Positions 7,637 to 16,029 are shown, counted from the first letter of the stretch. The stretch is 33,607 bases of DNA from an uncultured Clostridia bacterium (GCA_944387425.1 CALXEV010000019.1:1-33607); one strand, 5' to 3'. The notes: a model not told the origin generated them from the letters alone. Translations and numbers: made by a program.

Positions 7637-8392
7637 ATGAATGCCAAAATTAATGTGGTTATATTTACCACAGATAATAAAGAAAGAAAAGATGTAAGAA
7701 AATTAAGAGAAAAAAAATTACAAATAGTTTTAGATGAAAACAATAATTTACCAACATTTGATATCAATAATAAAGAAGATGCTAAACTTACAGCATGTAA
7801 TAAAATAATAGAAATGTTTGGGATTTCAAAATTTTATATAGAACAATTATATACTTGGGCAGATCCTAAATATTATGATGAAACTCATGAAATATTAATT
7901 ACATATCTAGTAATAATAAACAAAAATAATATTCAAAAAAATGTAGAAAACTTAAGTTTTTATGATATAACAATCGAAGATGAAGATGCAAATTTTCAAA
8001 AAGTTATTCTAGAAAGTGAAAAGAAAAAAATAGAATATAAAATAGAAACTTATACAATAAGAGAGAGGGATAGTATAGAATATATGAATAGATTATCCGG
8101 AGATTCAGAAATCAGTGAATTAAATGCAATAATAATTCATACAGGATTAAAAAGATTAAGGAATAGAATTGATAACACAAATATTGCTTTTAGTTTTTTA
8201 GAAGACGAATTTACTATTTCAGAATTACAACAAGTCTATGAAATAATTTTGGATAAAAAATTAGTATCAGCAAATTTTAGAAAGAAAATTGAACCTATGA
8301 TTAAAAAGACAGACCAAATAGTTAAAGAATCAGCATATAGACCATCTGCTAGATATAAATTTAATGAAGACTATTTGAAAAATTGGGTATAA
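7637..8392 (+). CDS. NrtR-like protein: degenerate Nudix domain + winged helix, probable operon regulator
   Basis: A 251-residue protein with the NrtR layout. The Nudix fold at about 5-150 includes FYIEQLYTWADP (67-78), the conserved post-Nudix segment. A winged-helix segment (185-243) contains FTISELQQVYEIIL and ends in YRPSARYKF. The Nudix box is lost: where GxxxxxExxxxxxxREUxEExG is expected, residues 39-63 read LPTFDINNKED followed by NKIIEMFGI, without the catalytic REx2EE. The domain therefore probably senses a nucleotide rather than hydrolysing it. NrtR proteins bind palindromic operators and respond to ADP-ribose-like ligands. Two matching palindromes flank the operon promoter, making autoregulation likely. 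ATG 7637 is chosen because AAAGGAAAG sits 8 bases upstream. It is the last gene before the terminator. Confidence 0.78.
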   Translation: MNAKINVVIFTTDNKERKDVRKLREKKLQIVLDENNNLPTFDINNKEDAKLTACNKIIEMFGISKFYIEQLYTWADPKYYDETHEILITYLVIINKNNIQKNVENLSFYDITIEDEDANFQKVILESEKKKIEYKIETYTIRERDSIEYMNRLSGDSEISELNAIIIHTGLKRLRNRIDNTNIAFSFLEDEFTISELQQVYEIILDKKLVSANFRKKIEPMIKKTDQIVKESAYRPSARYKFNEDYLKNWV

Positions 8393-8393
8393 A

Positions 8394-8437
8394 ATAAAAA
8401 GAGAGTTCCCATTTTAGGAAACTCTCTTATTTTTTTA
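8394..8437. terminator. Bidirectional terminator between the operon and glmS
   Basis: Arms GAGAGTTCCC (8401-8410) and GGAAACTCTC (8417-8426) pair except at one position around ATTTTA. An A-rich run precedes and a T-rich run follows, so it can terminate both the plus-strand operon and the minus-strand glmS gene, whose stop codon it adjoins. Confidence 0.82.
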
Positions 8438-10276
8438 TTCAACTGTAACTGATTTTGCAAGATTTCTTGGTTTATCAACATCTAATCCTTTTTCTTTAGA
8501 AATGTAGTATGAAAGTAATTGTAAAGGAATGATTGATAATACAGGTGATAATAAAACATTTACATCTGGAACAGTAATAATAGTATCAAAATTATTAGCA
8601 GGTAATTCTTGATTTGTAATAACTAATGTTTTTGCACCACGAGTTATAACTTCTTGAATATTACTAATTGTTTTTTCAACTAATTTGGGGTCAGTAATAA
8701 TACTTATAACAGTAATTCCATTTTCGATTAAAGCAATTGGTCCATGTTTTAATTCACCTGCAGCATATGCTTCTGAATGGATATAAGAAATTTCTTTTAA
8801 TTTTAAAGAAGCCTCTAATGCTGTATTATAATCAACACCTCTTCCTAAGAAGAATACATCTTTTTCTTGATATATATTTTTTGCAAATTCTTGAATTCTC
8901 TTTGAGCTTTTTAAAGCATTTTCTATTTTGTTTGGAAGCTCTAATAATTCTTTTTTCAAATCTTTTAATTCAAAAACAGAAGTTGTTTCTAATATTTCTG
9001 CAAAATATATAGCTAATAAACTTAATAAAACTATTTGAGAAGTATATGCTTTTGTTGAAGCAACAGCTATTTCTGGACCTGCATGTGTATAAATAGAATA
9101 GTCTGCTTCTCTTGTAATAGAACTACCAATTACATTAGAAACTGCAAGTGTTGTAGCACCTTTTGATTTTGATAATTTTAATGCTGCAATTGTATCTGCT
9201 GTTTCTCCAGATTGTGAAATGAAAATACACAAAGTATTTTTATCTATAATAGGATCTCTATATCTAAATTCTGAAGCAATATCAACTGTTACAGGAATTT
9301 TGCAAAGTTTTTCAATAGCTATTTTTCCAGATAGTCCTGCATGCATTGCAGTTCCGCAAGCTACAATATATATTTTGTTTATACTTGTAAGAAATTCTTT
9401 TGTAAAGTTTAAGTCATCGAAATTACAAGGCTCATTTTCTGGTAAGCGAGAACCGATTGTTTCTCTTATAGCAGTTGGTTGCTCATGTATTTCTTTTAAC
9501 ATATAATCTTCAAAACCATTTTTATCTGCAGAACTTGCAGACCACTCAATATTTTTAACATTTTTATTGATTTTGTTTAAATCAATATCATAAAATTCTA
9601 CTTTATCTCTTGATAGAACAGCAAATTCATTATCATTTAAAAGATAAAAATCTCTAGTAAATGATAAAATTGCAGGTATATCAGAAGATATATAACATTC
9701 TCCATCACCTTTTCCGATTACAAGAGGGCTGTCTTTTCTAACAACAATCATATTGTCTGGCATATATTTTGAAATTACTTGAATTGCATAACTTCCTTTT
9801 AAATCTTTGCATGTATGTTGAACAGCTCGTAAAATTCTATCTTTATCATTGTTTTTATCTTTTGTGTAATAATAATGTATTAAATTTGGGATAACTTCAG
9901 TATCTGTTTGAGAATAAAAAGTATATCCGTTTTTCTCCAAAAATCCTTTTAAATCACTATAATTTTCTATGATACCATTATGAACAACAGCAAAGTTTTT
10001 ACTATTGTCTAAATGAGGGTGAGAGTTTTCTTTAGATGGTTTTCCATGAGTAGCCCATCTAGTATGAGCAATACCAATTGTTCCTTCTAAATCATCTATC
10101 CCTTCTAGATTATATAAATTTTTAACTCTTCCTTTATCTTTCATAACAGATAAACCATTTTTTTCAACTGTAGCAATTCCAGCTGAATCATATCCACGAT
10201 ATTCTAGTCTTAATAGACCTGAAATTAATATAGGGCTAGCTTTTTTTGAGCCTATATATCCAATAATTCCACACAT
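8435..10276 (-). CDS. glmS: Glutamine-fructose-6-phosphate aminotransferase (isomerizing)
   Basis: A 613-residue GlmS, close to the usual length. It makes glucosamine-6-phosphate from fructose-6-phosphate and glutamine, the entry step to UDP-GlcNAc and peptidoglycan. The N-terminal glutaminase begins MCGIIGYIG with nucleophile Cys2, and contains RWATHGKP and the HPH motif. Two SIS sugar-isomerase domains follow (SQSGETADTIAALK and GRGVDYNTALEASLKLKEI), and the C-terminal KPRNLAKSVTVE tail is intact. SD AAGGAGG lies 6 bases before the ATG. Its leader is a glmS ribozyme, so the mRNA should be destroyed when glucosamine-6-phosphate is abundant. Confidence 0.98.
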   Translation of the reverse strand: MCGIIGYIGSKKASPILISGLLRLEYRGYDSAGIATVEKNGLSVMKDKGRVKNLYNLEGIDDLEGTIGIAHTRWATHGKPSKENSHPHLDNSKNFAVVHNGIIENYSDLKGFLEKNGYTFYSQTDTEVIPNLIHYYYTKDKNNDKDRILRAVQHTCKDLKGSYAIQVISKYMPDNMIVVRKDSPLVIGKGDGECYISSDIPAILSFTRDFYLLNDNEFAVLSRDKVEFYDIDLNKINKNVKNIEWSASSADKNGFEDYMLKEIHEQPTAIRETIGSRLPENEPCNFDDLNFTKEFLTSINKIYIVACGTAMHAGLSGKIAIEKLCKIPVTVDIASEFRYRDPIIDKNTLCIFISQSGETADTIAALKLSKSKGATTLAVSNVIGSSITREADYSIYTHAGPEIAVASTKAYTSQIVLLSLLAIYFAEILETTSVFELKDLKKELLELPNKIENALKSSKRIQEFAKNIYQEKDVFFLGRGVDYNTALEASLKLKEISYIHSEAYAAGELKHGPIALIENGITVISIITDPKLVEKTISNIQEVITRGAKTLVITNQELPANNFDTIITVPDVNVLLSPVLSIIPLQLLSYYISKEKGLDVDKPRNLAKSVTVE

Positions 10277-10319
10277 AGTGAACCTCCTTAAATTAAATGT
10301 AATAGTGGAATTGAAATAT

Positions 10320-10462
10320 ATCTAAAGCTTATATGTTAAACTCTGTTACAATATTACTATTGATTTTTAATTAACACTATGACTTAAGCTAAAGCCACTA
10401 GAGCATCCGCCGAAAATTCGATAACTCTAGACCTCGTCAACACTATAAAGTGTTCTGGCGCT
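10320..10462 (-). ncRNA. glmS ribozyme/riboswitch
   Basis: On the minus strand the leader starts AGCGCCAGAACA, with the self-cleavage site between A (10462) and G (10461). The conserved core follows: GTTGACGAGG, TTATCGAATTTTCGGCGGATGC, and the CTAGAG/CTCTAG pairing that closes the core helix. Further stems include CAATA/TATTG. This class binds glucosamine-6-phosphate as a cofactor for self-cleavage upstream of glmS. The 3' boundary is approximate. Confidence 0.95.
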
Positions 10463-10512
10463 AAATGTAAAACTCCTTTCTAAAAAATTTATATATTTCA
10501 ATTTACCATATT

Positions 10513-10541
10513 ATATTACAACAAAATTGAAAATGTGGCAA
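10513..10541 (-). promoter_or_regulatory. SigA-type promoter of the glmS ribozyme-glmS transcript
   Basis: On the minus strand, TTGCCA (10536-10541) and TAATAT (10513-10518) are 17 bases apart, about 50 bases upstream of the ribozyme cleavage site. Confidence 0.7.
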
Positions 10542-10561
10542 GAGTTTTTTAAAATGTAGTC

Positions 10562-10590
10562 TTGCAAATTGCATCAAAATATTGTATCAT
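10562..10590 (+). promoter_or_regulatory. SigA-type promoter of uvrC
   Basis: TTGCAA (10562-10567) and TATCAT (10585-10590) are 17 bases apart and lie about 35 bases upstream of the uvrC start. The promoter diverges from that of glmS. I see no clear LexA box. Confidence 0.6.
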
Positions 10591-10625
10591 AATATTTACA
10601 GAGTATTAGGTTAGGAGGTGTTCAA

Positions 10626-12410
10626 ATGTTTAATATAGAAGAACAATTAAAAATGTTACCAGATAAACCTGGAGTATATATCATGCATGATGTTGATGAC
10701 AGGATTATTTATGTTGGTAAAGCAGTTAACCTAAAAAACAGAGTAAGGTCATATTTTAGAAAAACAGACAAAACAGAAAGAATAAAAAGAATGGTTTCTT
10801 TAATAGACCATTTTGAATATATAGTAGTAGATAATGAAGCTGAAGCATTGATTTTAGAATGTAATCTAATCAAAAAGAATAGACCTAAATTCAATGTTTT
10901 ATTAAAAGATGATAAAACATATCCATATATAAAAATAGATGTGAAATCTGATTATCCAAATGTAGTAATTACAAGAAGAATTGTTAATGATGGTTCTAAA
11001 TATTTTGGACCATATGCAAATCCAGGAGCAGCAAAGGAAATGCTAGATTTTATCAAACAAAAATACAAAATACGTCAATGTAAAAATTTTAGGTCAGAAA
11101 CAAGAGCATGTTTAAATTATCATATTAATAGATGTTTAGGTCCTTGTATGGGATATATTTCAAAAGAAGATTATAGAAAGCAAATAGATGAAATTATTGA
11201 TATTCTAGATGGAAAAATAGATAAAGTTTTAAAAGAATTAGAACAACAAATGCTAGAAGCATCTAAAAATTTGGATTTTGAAAAAGCATCTTATATAAGA
11301 GATAGAATGCTTGCGATACAAAGAGTTAATGAAAAACAAAAAGTTTCTAATATATCAGAAAACAATATTGATGTAATAGGAATTGCAAAATCAGATATGG
11401 AAGTATGTGTAGAAATCTTTTTTGTTCGTGGAAGTAAAATGGTTGGAAGAGAACATTACTTTTTCCCTGACTTAAAAGAAATGGAAGATCAAGAAATAAT
11501 ATCTGGATTTATTAAACAATATTATATAGATAGTCAAAACTTACCAAATAAAATCATGGTTAGAGAAGAGTTGGAAGATAAAAGTGCAATCGAAGAATGG
11601 CTAACAAATAAAGCAGGAAGAAAAGTAGAAATTAGGACACCTAAAAAAGGCGAAAAGCTACGTTTTGTAGAAATGGCAGATAATAATGCAAAAATCACAT
11701 TAGAAAACAAAGAAAGAGATAGAAGCGAGATATTAGTAGAACTAAAAGAAGTTCTTGATTTAGAAAAATTGCCAAGAAAAATAGAAACATATGATATATC
11801 AAACATATCAGGAGAATACATTGTTGCAGGAATGTGTGTAATGGTAGATGGAGTAATAAAAAGAAATATGTCTAGAAGATTTAAAATAAAAACAGTATAT
11901 GGACAAGATGACCCTAGATGTATGGAAGAAGTTATTACTAGAAGATTAAAGCATTCTATTGGAACAGCATCAAGTGGTTTTGGAAGATTACCAGATGTAA
12001 TATTTGCAGATGGTGGTATAACTCAAATAAGAGCAACTAAAACAGCAATTGCAAAATATGAACTAAATATTCCGGTATTTGGAATGGTAAAAAATGATAA
12101 ACATCAAACTAGAGCATTAATGGATGAAAATAGAAATGAACTTAATATATCTGAAAATTTAAAAAATCTAATTACCAAATTTCAAGATGAAGTCCATGAT
12201 ACAGCGATTTCATATCATAGAAAGTTAAGAGATGAAGATATTACTAAGTCAGAGTTAGATGATATAAAAGGAATTGGAGAAGCAAAAAAATTAGCACTTT
12301 TAAAACATTTTGGAAGTGTAGAAAAAATACGTAATTCTAATATAGAAGAATTAACAAAAGTTAGTGGAATAACAGAAAAACTAGCTCAAAAAATATTAGA
12401 AGAATTATAA
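10626..12410 (+). CDS. uvrC: Excinuclease ABC subunit C
   Basis: A 594-residue UvrC, the dual-incision nuclease of nucleotide excision repair that acts on the UvrB-DNA complex. The N-terminal GIY-YIG domain starts PDKPGVYIM and has IIYVGKA (residues 12-33). A cysteine-containing segment RACLNYHINRCLGPC and a UVR helix pair (LEASKNLDFEKASYIRDRM, about residue 215) follow. The RNase H-like nuclease domain has ETYDISNISG and FADGG, and tandem helix-hairpin-helix motifs (DIKGIGEAKKLALL and KVSGITEKLAQKIL) end the protein. Length is typical. TTAGGAGGTG precedes the ATG, and the gene has its own promoter and terminator. Confidence 0.98.
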   Translation: MFNIEEQLKMLPDKPGVYIMHDVDDRIIYVGKAVNLKNRVRSYFRKTDKTERIKRMVSLIDHFEYIVVDNEAEALILECNLIKKNRPKFNVLLKDDKTYPYIKIDVKSDYPNVVITRRIVNDGSKYFGPYANPGAAKEMLDFIKQKYKIRQCKNFRSETRACLNYHINRCLGPCMGYISKEDYRKQIDEIIDILDGKIDKVLKELEQQMLEASKNLDFEKASYIRDRMLAIQRVNEKQKVSNISENNIDVIGIAKSDMEVCVEIFFVRGSKMVGREHYFFPDLKEMEDQEIISGFIKQYYIDSQNLPNKIMVREELEDKSAIEEWLTNKAGRKVEIRTPKKGEKLRFVEMADNNAKITLENKERDRSEILVELKEVLDLEKLPRKIETYDISNISGEYIVAGMCVMVDGVIKRNMSRRFKIKTVYGQDDPRCMEEVITRRLKHSIGTASSGFGRLPDVIFADGGITQIRATKTAIAKYELNIPVFGMVKNDKHQTRALMDENRNELNISENLKNLITKFQDEVHDTAISYHRKLRDEDITKSELDDIKGIGEAKKLALLKHFGSVEKIRNSNIEELTKVSGITEKLAQKILEEL

Positions 12411-12438
12411 TACCTCTTTGCAAAAAAGAGGTATTTTT
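12411..12438 (+). terminator. Rho-independent terminator after uvrC
   Basis: Arms TACCTCTTT (12411-12419) and AAAGAGGTA (12425-12433) flank a 5-base loop and are followed by five T. The stem begins directly after the uvrC stop codon. Confidence 0.88.
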
Positions 12439-12540
12439 GTGTTTTATTGCGATGGAAAATTAAATTTATAAAGAATATTTCATAAATTCTCACATATATA
12501 TTAATATAGACAAGCATATAAAATTTTTAAGGGGGTATTT

Positions 12541-12663
12541 ATGAAATTTTTGAAAAAACATAAAGGTATTTTTTTAGCATTAATTTCTTTTTTTATATTA
12601 GCAGGTGCTAATTTTTTTATGATTTATGAATTATTTAGGATTGGAGCAAAAATATTAGTTTAA
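12541..12663 (+). CDS. 40-residue hydrophobic single-span membrane peptide
   Basis: ATG follows a strong AAGGGGGT ribosome site by 4 bases. The product has a basic N-terminus (MKFLKKHKG), one hydrophobic span at about residues 10-29 (IFLALISFFILAGANFFMIY) and a short tail, ELFRIGAKILV. I do not recognise the family. It lies alone after the uvrC terminator and 48 bases before the patatin-like gene, so the two may be cotranscribed. The features fit a small membrane-regulatory peptide or a type I toxin-like peptide, but no antitoxin RNA is evident. The good ribosome site is the main support that it is a real gene. Confidence 0.6.
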   Translation: MKFLKKHKGIFLALISFFILAGANFFMIYELFRIGAKILV

Positions 12664-12711
12664 TAAGAACCAAAAACGCAAAAAAACATAAACTATATTA
12701 GAGGTAATTTT

Positions 12712-13569
12712 ATGAAGGGTTTATGTTTGTCAGGCGGAGGAATAAAAGCCGCAGCTCATATAGGAGCATTAAAAGCATTTGAAGAAGAAAACTTAAAATT
12801 TGATTGTGTATCAGGTGCTTCATCTGGAAGTATAGTAGCTACAATGTATGCTCTTGGATTTAATAGTGATGAAATGTGGAAAATGTTTAAAGAGTTTGCT
12901 CCTAAAATCAAATATTTTCAATGGAAGAATATTATAAAATTGGTTTTAGGAATAATTTTTAAACGTGAAATTATTATTGATGGATTAAATAGTGGAAAAG
13001 TAATTGAAAAAATAATAAATGAAATATGTTATAAGAAAAATATTTATAATATTTCTCAAATAGATATGCCACTATTAATATCAATGGTAGATTTACAAAA
13101 AGGTACAGTATATATTGCATCATCTAAAGAAAAAAGAGGAACTCTTTTGGATAATACTAAATACATAACAGATATTCCTATAGGAACAGCAGTTAGAGCA
13201 AGTTGCAGTTTTCCTGTAGTATTTTCACCATGTGAGTATAAGGATATACAATTAATTGATGGAGGAACACGAGAAAATATTCCTTGGAAAGGATTGAAAA
13301 AAATAGGTGCTGATGAAATTTATGCAGTTTCATTTAATACCATTTTTAAAACTAAAGATTGTTGCAATAACATTATTGATGTTGCATCAAGAGCTATGGA
13401 ATTACAAGGAAGAGAATTAGCAATGTATGAAAAAGAAGGGATAGACCATCTAATTACAATTAATATGAAAAAAGTTTCTCTTTTAGATTCTAGTAAATCT
13501 GATGAGTTATATGAGATGGGATATAGGCAAACCAAAAAGTATTTACAAGAAAATGATATTATGCTATAA
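12712..13569 (+). CDS. Patatin-like phospholipase (RssA-type)
   Basis: A 285-residue patatin-family serine acyl hydrolase. The oxyanion loop is SGGGIKAAAHIG (7-18), the nucleophile elbow is GASSG with Ser37 (35-39), and the catalytic Asp183 lies in DGG (183-185). The catalytic dyad is therefore complete. There is no signal peptide or membrane span, which is typical of bacterial cytoplasmic or membrane-peripheral members. ATG follows GAGGT by 6 bases. A 12-bp hairpin ends the unit. Substrate (phospholipid or other ester) cannot be told from the sequence. Confidence 0.92.
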   Translation: MKGLCLSGGGIKAAAHIGALKAFEEENLKFDCVSGASSGSIVATMYALGFNSDEMWKMFKEFAPKIKYFQWKNIIKLVLGIIFKREIIIDGLNSGKVIEKIINEICYKKNIYNISQIDMPLLISMVDLQKGTVYIASSKEKRGTLLDNTKYITDIPIGTAVRASCSFPVVFSPCEYKDIQLIDGGTRENIPWKGLKKIGADEIYAVSFNTIFKTKDCCNNIIDVASRAMELQGRELAMYEKEGIDHLITINMKKVSLLDSSKSDELYEMGYRQTKKYLQENDIML

Positions 13570-13584
13570 TGCAAGCATAGAAAC

Positions 13585-13623
13585 AAAAGACTTTGGCAAA
13601 CAAATGTAAGTCCAAAGTCTTTT
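13585..13623 (+). terminator. Terminator after the patatin-like gene
   Basis: Arms AAAAGACTTTGG (13585-13596) and CCAAAGTCTTTT (13612-13623) pair perfectly over 12 bp with a 15-base loop. The terminal T run is short (four T), so it may be a weaker or bidirectional terminator. Confidence 0.7.
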
Positions 13624-13670
13624 GTAAATATATATGAAAGGAGAATACTATATTTAGTATATAAGAAGAA

Positions 13671-14534
13671 ATGAATGTAGCAAATAATTGGAAAGATTAT
13701 AAGATATTAGATATGGCAAATGGACAAAAACTTGAAAAATGGGGAAATATCATTTTATCAAGACCAGACCCACAAATAATTTGGAAAGAAAAAACTTTCC
13801 CAGAAAAATGGAAAAATGTAAATGCAACATATCATAGAAGTAAAACTGGAGGAGGTTCATGGGAATATAATAAAAAAGTTCCTGAGCAATGGCAAATAAA
13901 ATATAAAGAACTTACATTTAATATAAAACCTATGGGCTTCAAACATACAGGACTATTTCCAGAACAAGCTGTTAATTGGGATTGGATGATTCAAAAAATA
14001 AAAAATTCAAAAAGAGAAATAAAAGTTTTAAATTTATTTGCATATACAGGAGGAGCAACTGTTGCTTGTAGTTATGCCGGAGCATCAGTTTGCCATGTTG
14101 ACAGTTCAAAAGGAATGGTAAGCTGGGCAAAAGAAAATGTTACATCATCAGGTTTAAGTGAAAGACCAGTAAGATATATTGTAGATGATGTTGTAAAATT
14201 TGTTAACAGAGAAATTCGTAGAGGGAATAAATATGATGCAATCATTATGGACCCACCATCATATGGAAGAGGAGCAAATGGAGAAGTTTGGCAATTCGAA
14301 AATAACATATATGATTTAGTAGAATTATGCACAAAAGTTCTTTCTGAACAACCATTATTTTTCTTAATAAATTCATATACAACAGGGATTTCAAGCAAAG
14401 TTCTAGAAAACATTTTATATCTAACTGTAAGTAAAAAATATAAAGGAAATGTTTCATCAGGAGAAGTTGGACTACCTATGGAAAATTCAAAATTAGTATT
14501 GCCTTGTGGAATTTATGGAAGATGGGAGAGTTAA
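13671..14534 (+). CDS. Class I SAM-dependent methyltransferase, RlmI/RlmK-like
   Basis: A 287-residue methyltransferase of the RlmI/RlmK (23S rRNA cytosine/guanine) type. Motif I VLNLFAYTGGAT is at 119-130, the acidic ribose contact VDSS at 143-146, and the catalytic motif MDPPSYGRG at 193-201. The central PEQAVNWDWM and the overall order fit this family, but the N-terminal PUA domain of full RlmI is missing, so the target may differ. Upstream, a good AAAGGAG (13638-13644) is 27 bases from the ATG, and a small hairpin (ATACTA/TAGTAT) lies between. The nearer AAGAAG is weak. The stop is one base before the next start, so this gene and the pseudouridine synthase form an RNA-modification operon. 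Confidence 0.85.
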   Translation: MNVANNWKDYKILDMANGQKLEKWGNIILSRPDPQIIWKEKTFPEKWKNVNATYHRSKTGGGSWEYNKKVPEQWQIKYKELTFNIKPMGFKHTGLFPEQAVNWDWMIQKIKNSKREIKVLNLFAYTGGATVACSYAGASVCHVDSSKGMVSWAKENVTSSGLSERPVRYIVDDVVKFVNREIRRGNKYDAIIMDPPSYGRGANGEVWQFENNIYDLVELCTKVLSEQPLFFLINSYTTGISSKVLENILYLTVSKKYKGNVSSGEVGLPMENSKLVLPCGIYGRWES

Positions 14535-14535
14535 A

Positions 14536-15228
14536 ATGCAAAATTTAGAAGTTATATATGAAGATAATCATATTATTGTAGTAAAAAAAGAACCTAATAT
14601 TCCGTCACAAGCAGATAAAACAGAAGACATAGATATGCTTACAATTATAAAACAATATCTAAAAGAAAAATACAATAAACCAGGAAATGTTTATTTGGGA
14701 TTAGTTCATAGACTAGATAGACCAGTTGGAGGAGTAATGATTTTTGCCAAAACTTCTAAATCAGCTTCAAGATTAAGTGATCAAGTAAGAGAAAAAATTT
14801 TTAAGAAAAAATATTTAGCTGTTGTGGATGGAAAGTTTGAACAAACAACAGGAATATTAGAAGATTATTTATATAAAGATGAGAGAAATAATATTAGTAA
14901 AGTAGTTTCAAAAGACAAAAAAGGTGCCAAATTAGCTAAACTGGATTATGAGGTTCTTACATATAATCAAGTAAAAAATTTGTCATTAGTAAAAGTAAAT
15001 CTTCATACAGGAAGACATCATCAAATAAGAGTTCAACTTTCACATGCAAACCATAGTATTTTTGGAGACCAAAAATATGGAACAAGAGGTAAAGGCAAGC
15101 AAATAGCTCTATGGGCATATGAGCTGACAATCCAACATCCTATAACAAAAGAAGAAATGACTTTTAAATGTTTACCAGAAAGTAATGGCACATGGTGTAT
15201 TTTGAAAGATGTAAAAAATATTATATGA
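14536..15228 (+). CDS. RluA-family RNA pseudouridine synthase (short form)
   Basis: A 230-residue pseudouridine synthase with catalytic Asp61 in HRLDRPVGGVMIFAK (59-73) and the signature GRHHQIRVQLSHANHSIFGD. There is no N-terminal S4 domain, in contrast to the paralogue at 219-1082, so it resembles the RluA/TruC subgroup. The frame is open back to 14506. The ATG at 14536 is chosen because GGGAGAG lies 6 bases upstream and the family's N-terminus (LEVIYEDNHIIVVKKEP) begins there. It starts one base after the methyltransferase stop and is translationally coupled to it. Confidence 0.92.
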   Translation: MQNLEVIYEDNHIIVVKKEPNIPSQADKTEDIDMLTIIKQYLKEKYNKPGNVYLGLVHRLDRPVGGVMIFAKTSKSASRLSDQVREKIFKKKYLAVVDGKFEQTTGILEDYLYKDERNNISKVVSKDKKGAKLAKLDYEVLTYNQVKNLSLVKVNLHTGRHHQIRVQLSHANHSIFGDQKYGTRGKGKQIALWAYELTIQHPITKEEMTFKCLPESNGTWCILKDVKNII

Positions 15229-15253
15229 AAATGCTAAAATCATATATGAAAAT
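15222..15253. repeat. Two 11-bp direct repeats 21 bp apart (possible LytTR-regulator site)
   Basis: TATATGAAAAT occurs at 15222-15232, overlapping the stop of the preceding gene, and at 15243-15253. The 21-bp period, two helical turns, is the spacing used by LytTR-domain regulators such as AgrA. They lie about 100 bases upstream of agrB. The sequence is A+T-rich and the match may be chance. Confidence 0.3.
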
Positions 15254-15356
15254 TTAAAAATAAGATTTTATAAGCAAAAACCCACTTTTTATATAAAAAA
15301 ACGAAAATTTGTATTAATTTATGATAAATTATACATAGTTAAAGCGAGGTGGGAAA

Positions 15357-15968
15357 GTGATAGATAAAATCTGTACGTTTCTAACCAATAAAATTAGAAA
15401 AGAAATGCCTGAAATAGATGACGAGAGAGCAGAAGTAATAATGTATGGGCTACAAAATATAATAGGTGAATTACCTAAAGGCTTAATAATATTACTAATT
15501 GCATATTTTTTAGGGATTTTTGAATTAACATTGCTTTCTATTTTAATTATCGCACCATATAGAAGTGTTTCCGGTGGAGTACATATGAAAACACATATTG
15601 GATGTATAATATATACATTAATTTTATATTGTGTTCCAGCCTTTTTGGGTAAAAATGTAGTATTATTTGAACCAACAAAATATATATTAGCATTTTCTGC
15701 TTGGATATTTTGTATGGCAATGCTTAAACTATATGCACCAGCAGATACTGAAAATGTTCCTATCTTGAGAAAAAAAGAAAGAAAACAAAAGCAAATTTTC
15801 TCATATATAATATTAACGATAGAATTTATAATTGCTATAACTATAAAAAACAATGTTATAACAACTATAATAATATTTGGAGATTTTATACAAACTTTAA
15901 CCATAACAAGGGTTGCATACCAAATCACGAATAATAAATATGGACATGAAGTATATGCAAACAATTAA
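15357..15968 (+). CDS. agrB: AgrB-like accessory gene regulator protein (peptide-processing membrane protease)
   Basis: A 203-residue AgrB homologue with several hydrophobic spans. AgrB cleaves the C-terminal part of the AgrD precursor and forms the thiolactone of the signal peptide. The catalytic region reads PYRSVSGGVHMKTHIGC: Arg69, His76 and Cys83 match the spacing of the His/Cys catalytic pair of the family. The start is GTG, 4 bases after GAGGTGGG. It is followed 61 bases downstream by agrD on the same strand. The receptor genes are not in this transcript but on the opposite strand. Confidence 0.93.
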   Translation: MIDKICTFLTNKIRKEMPEIDDERAEVIMYGLQNIIGELPKGLIILLIAYFLGIFELTLLSILIIAPYRSVSGGVHMKTHIGCIIYTLILYCVPAFLGKNVVLFEPTKYILAFSAWIFCMAMLKLYAPADTENVPILRKKERKQKQIFSYIILTIEFIIAITIKNNVITTIIIFGDFIQTLTITRVAYQITNNKYGHEVYANN

Positions 15969-16029
15969 TTTTGAAAATATAAGAGAAATCTTATATTGAT
16001 ATATTTTACTTAAGAAGGGGGAATTAGAG

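Noticed and set aside
2606..8392. Reading the operon as an ordinary histidine or purine biosynthesis operon
   Set aside because: hisF, hisH, hisB, hisC, hisD and all other pur genes are absent, the domains are fused in non-standard pairs, and an SDR, an amidase and a kinase domain are interleaved.
13633..13656. Seven-codon leader peptide before the methyltransferase gene
   Set aside because: ATG and stop exist over a small hairpin, but there is no separate ribosome site for it and no regulatory codon pattern.
15309..15336. SigA promoter directly upstream of agrB
   Set aside because: TTGTAT is present but candidate -10 boxes (TATACA, ATACAT) are at 15-16 bases spacing and weak; not strong enough to list as a feature.
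15329..15964. 211-residue minus-strand open frame opposite agrB
   Set aside because: It is the antisense shadow of agrB, whose catalytic motif, GTG start and ribosome site are clear; the antisense frame has no matching features.
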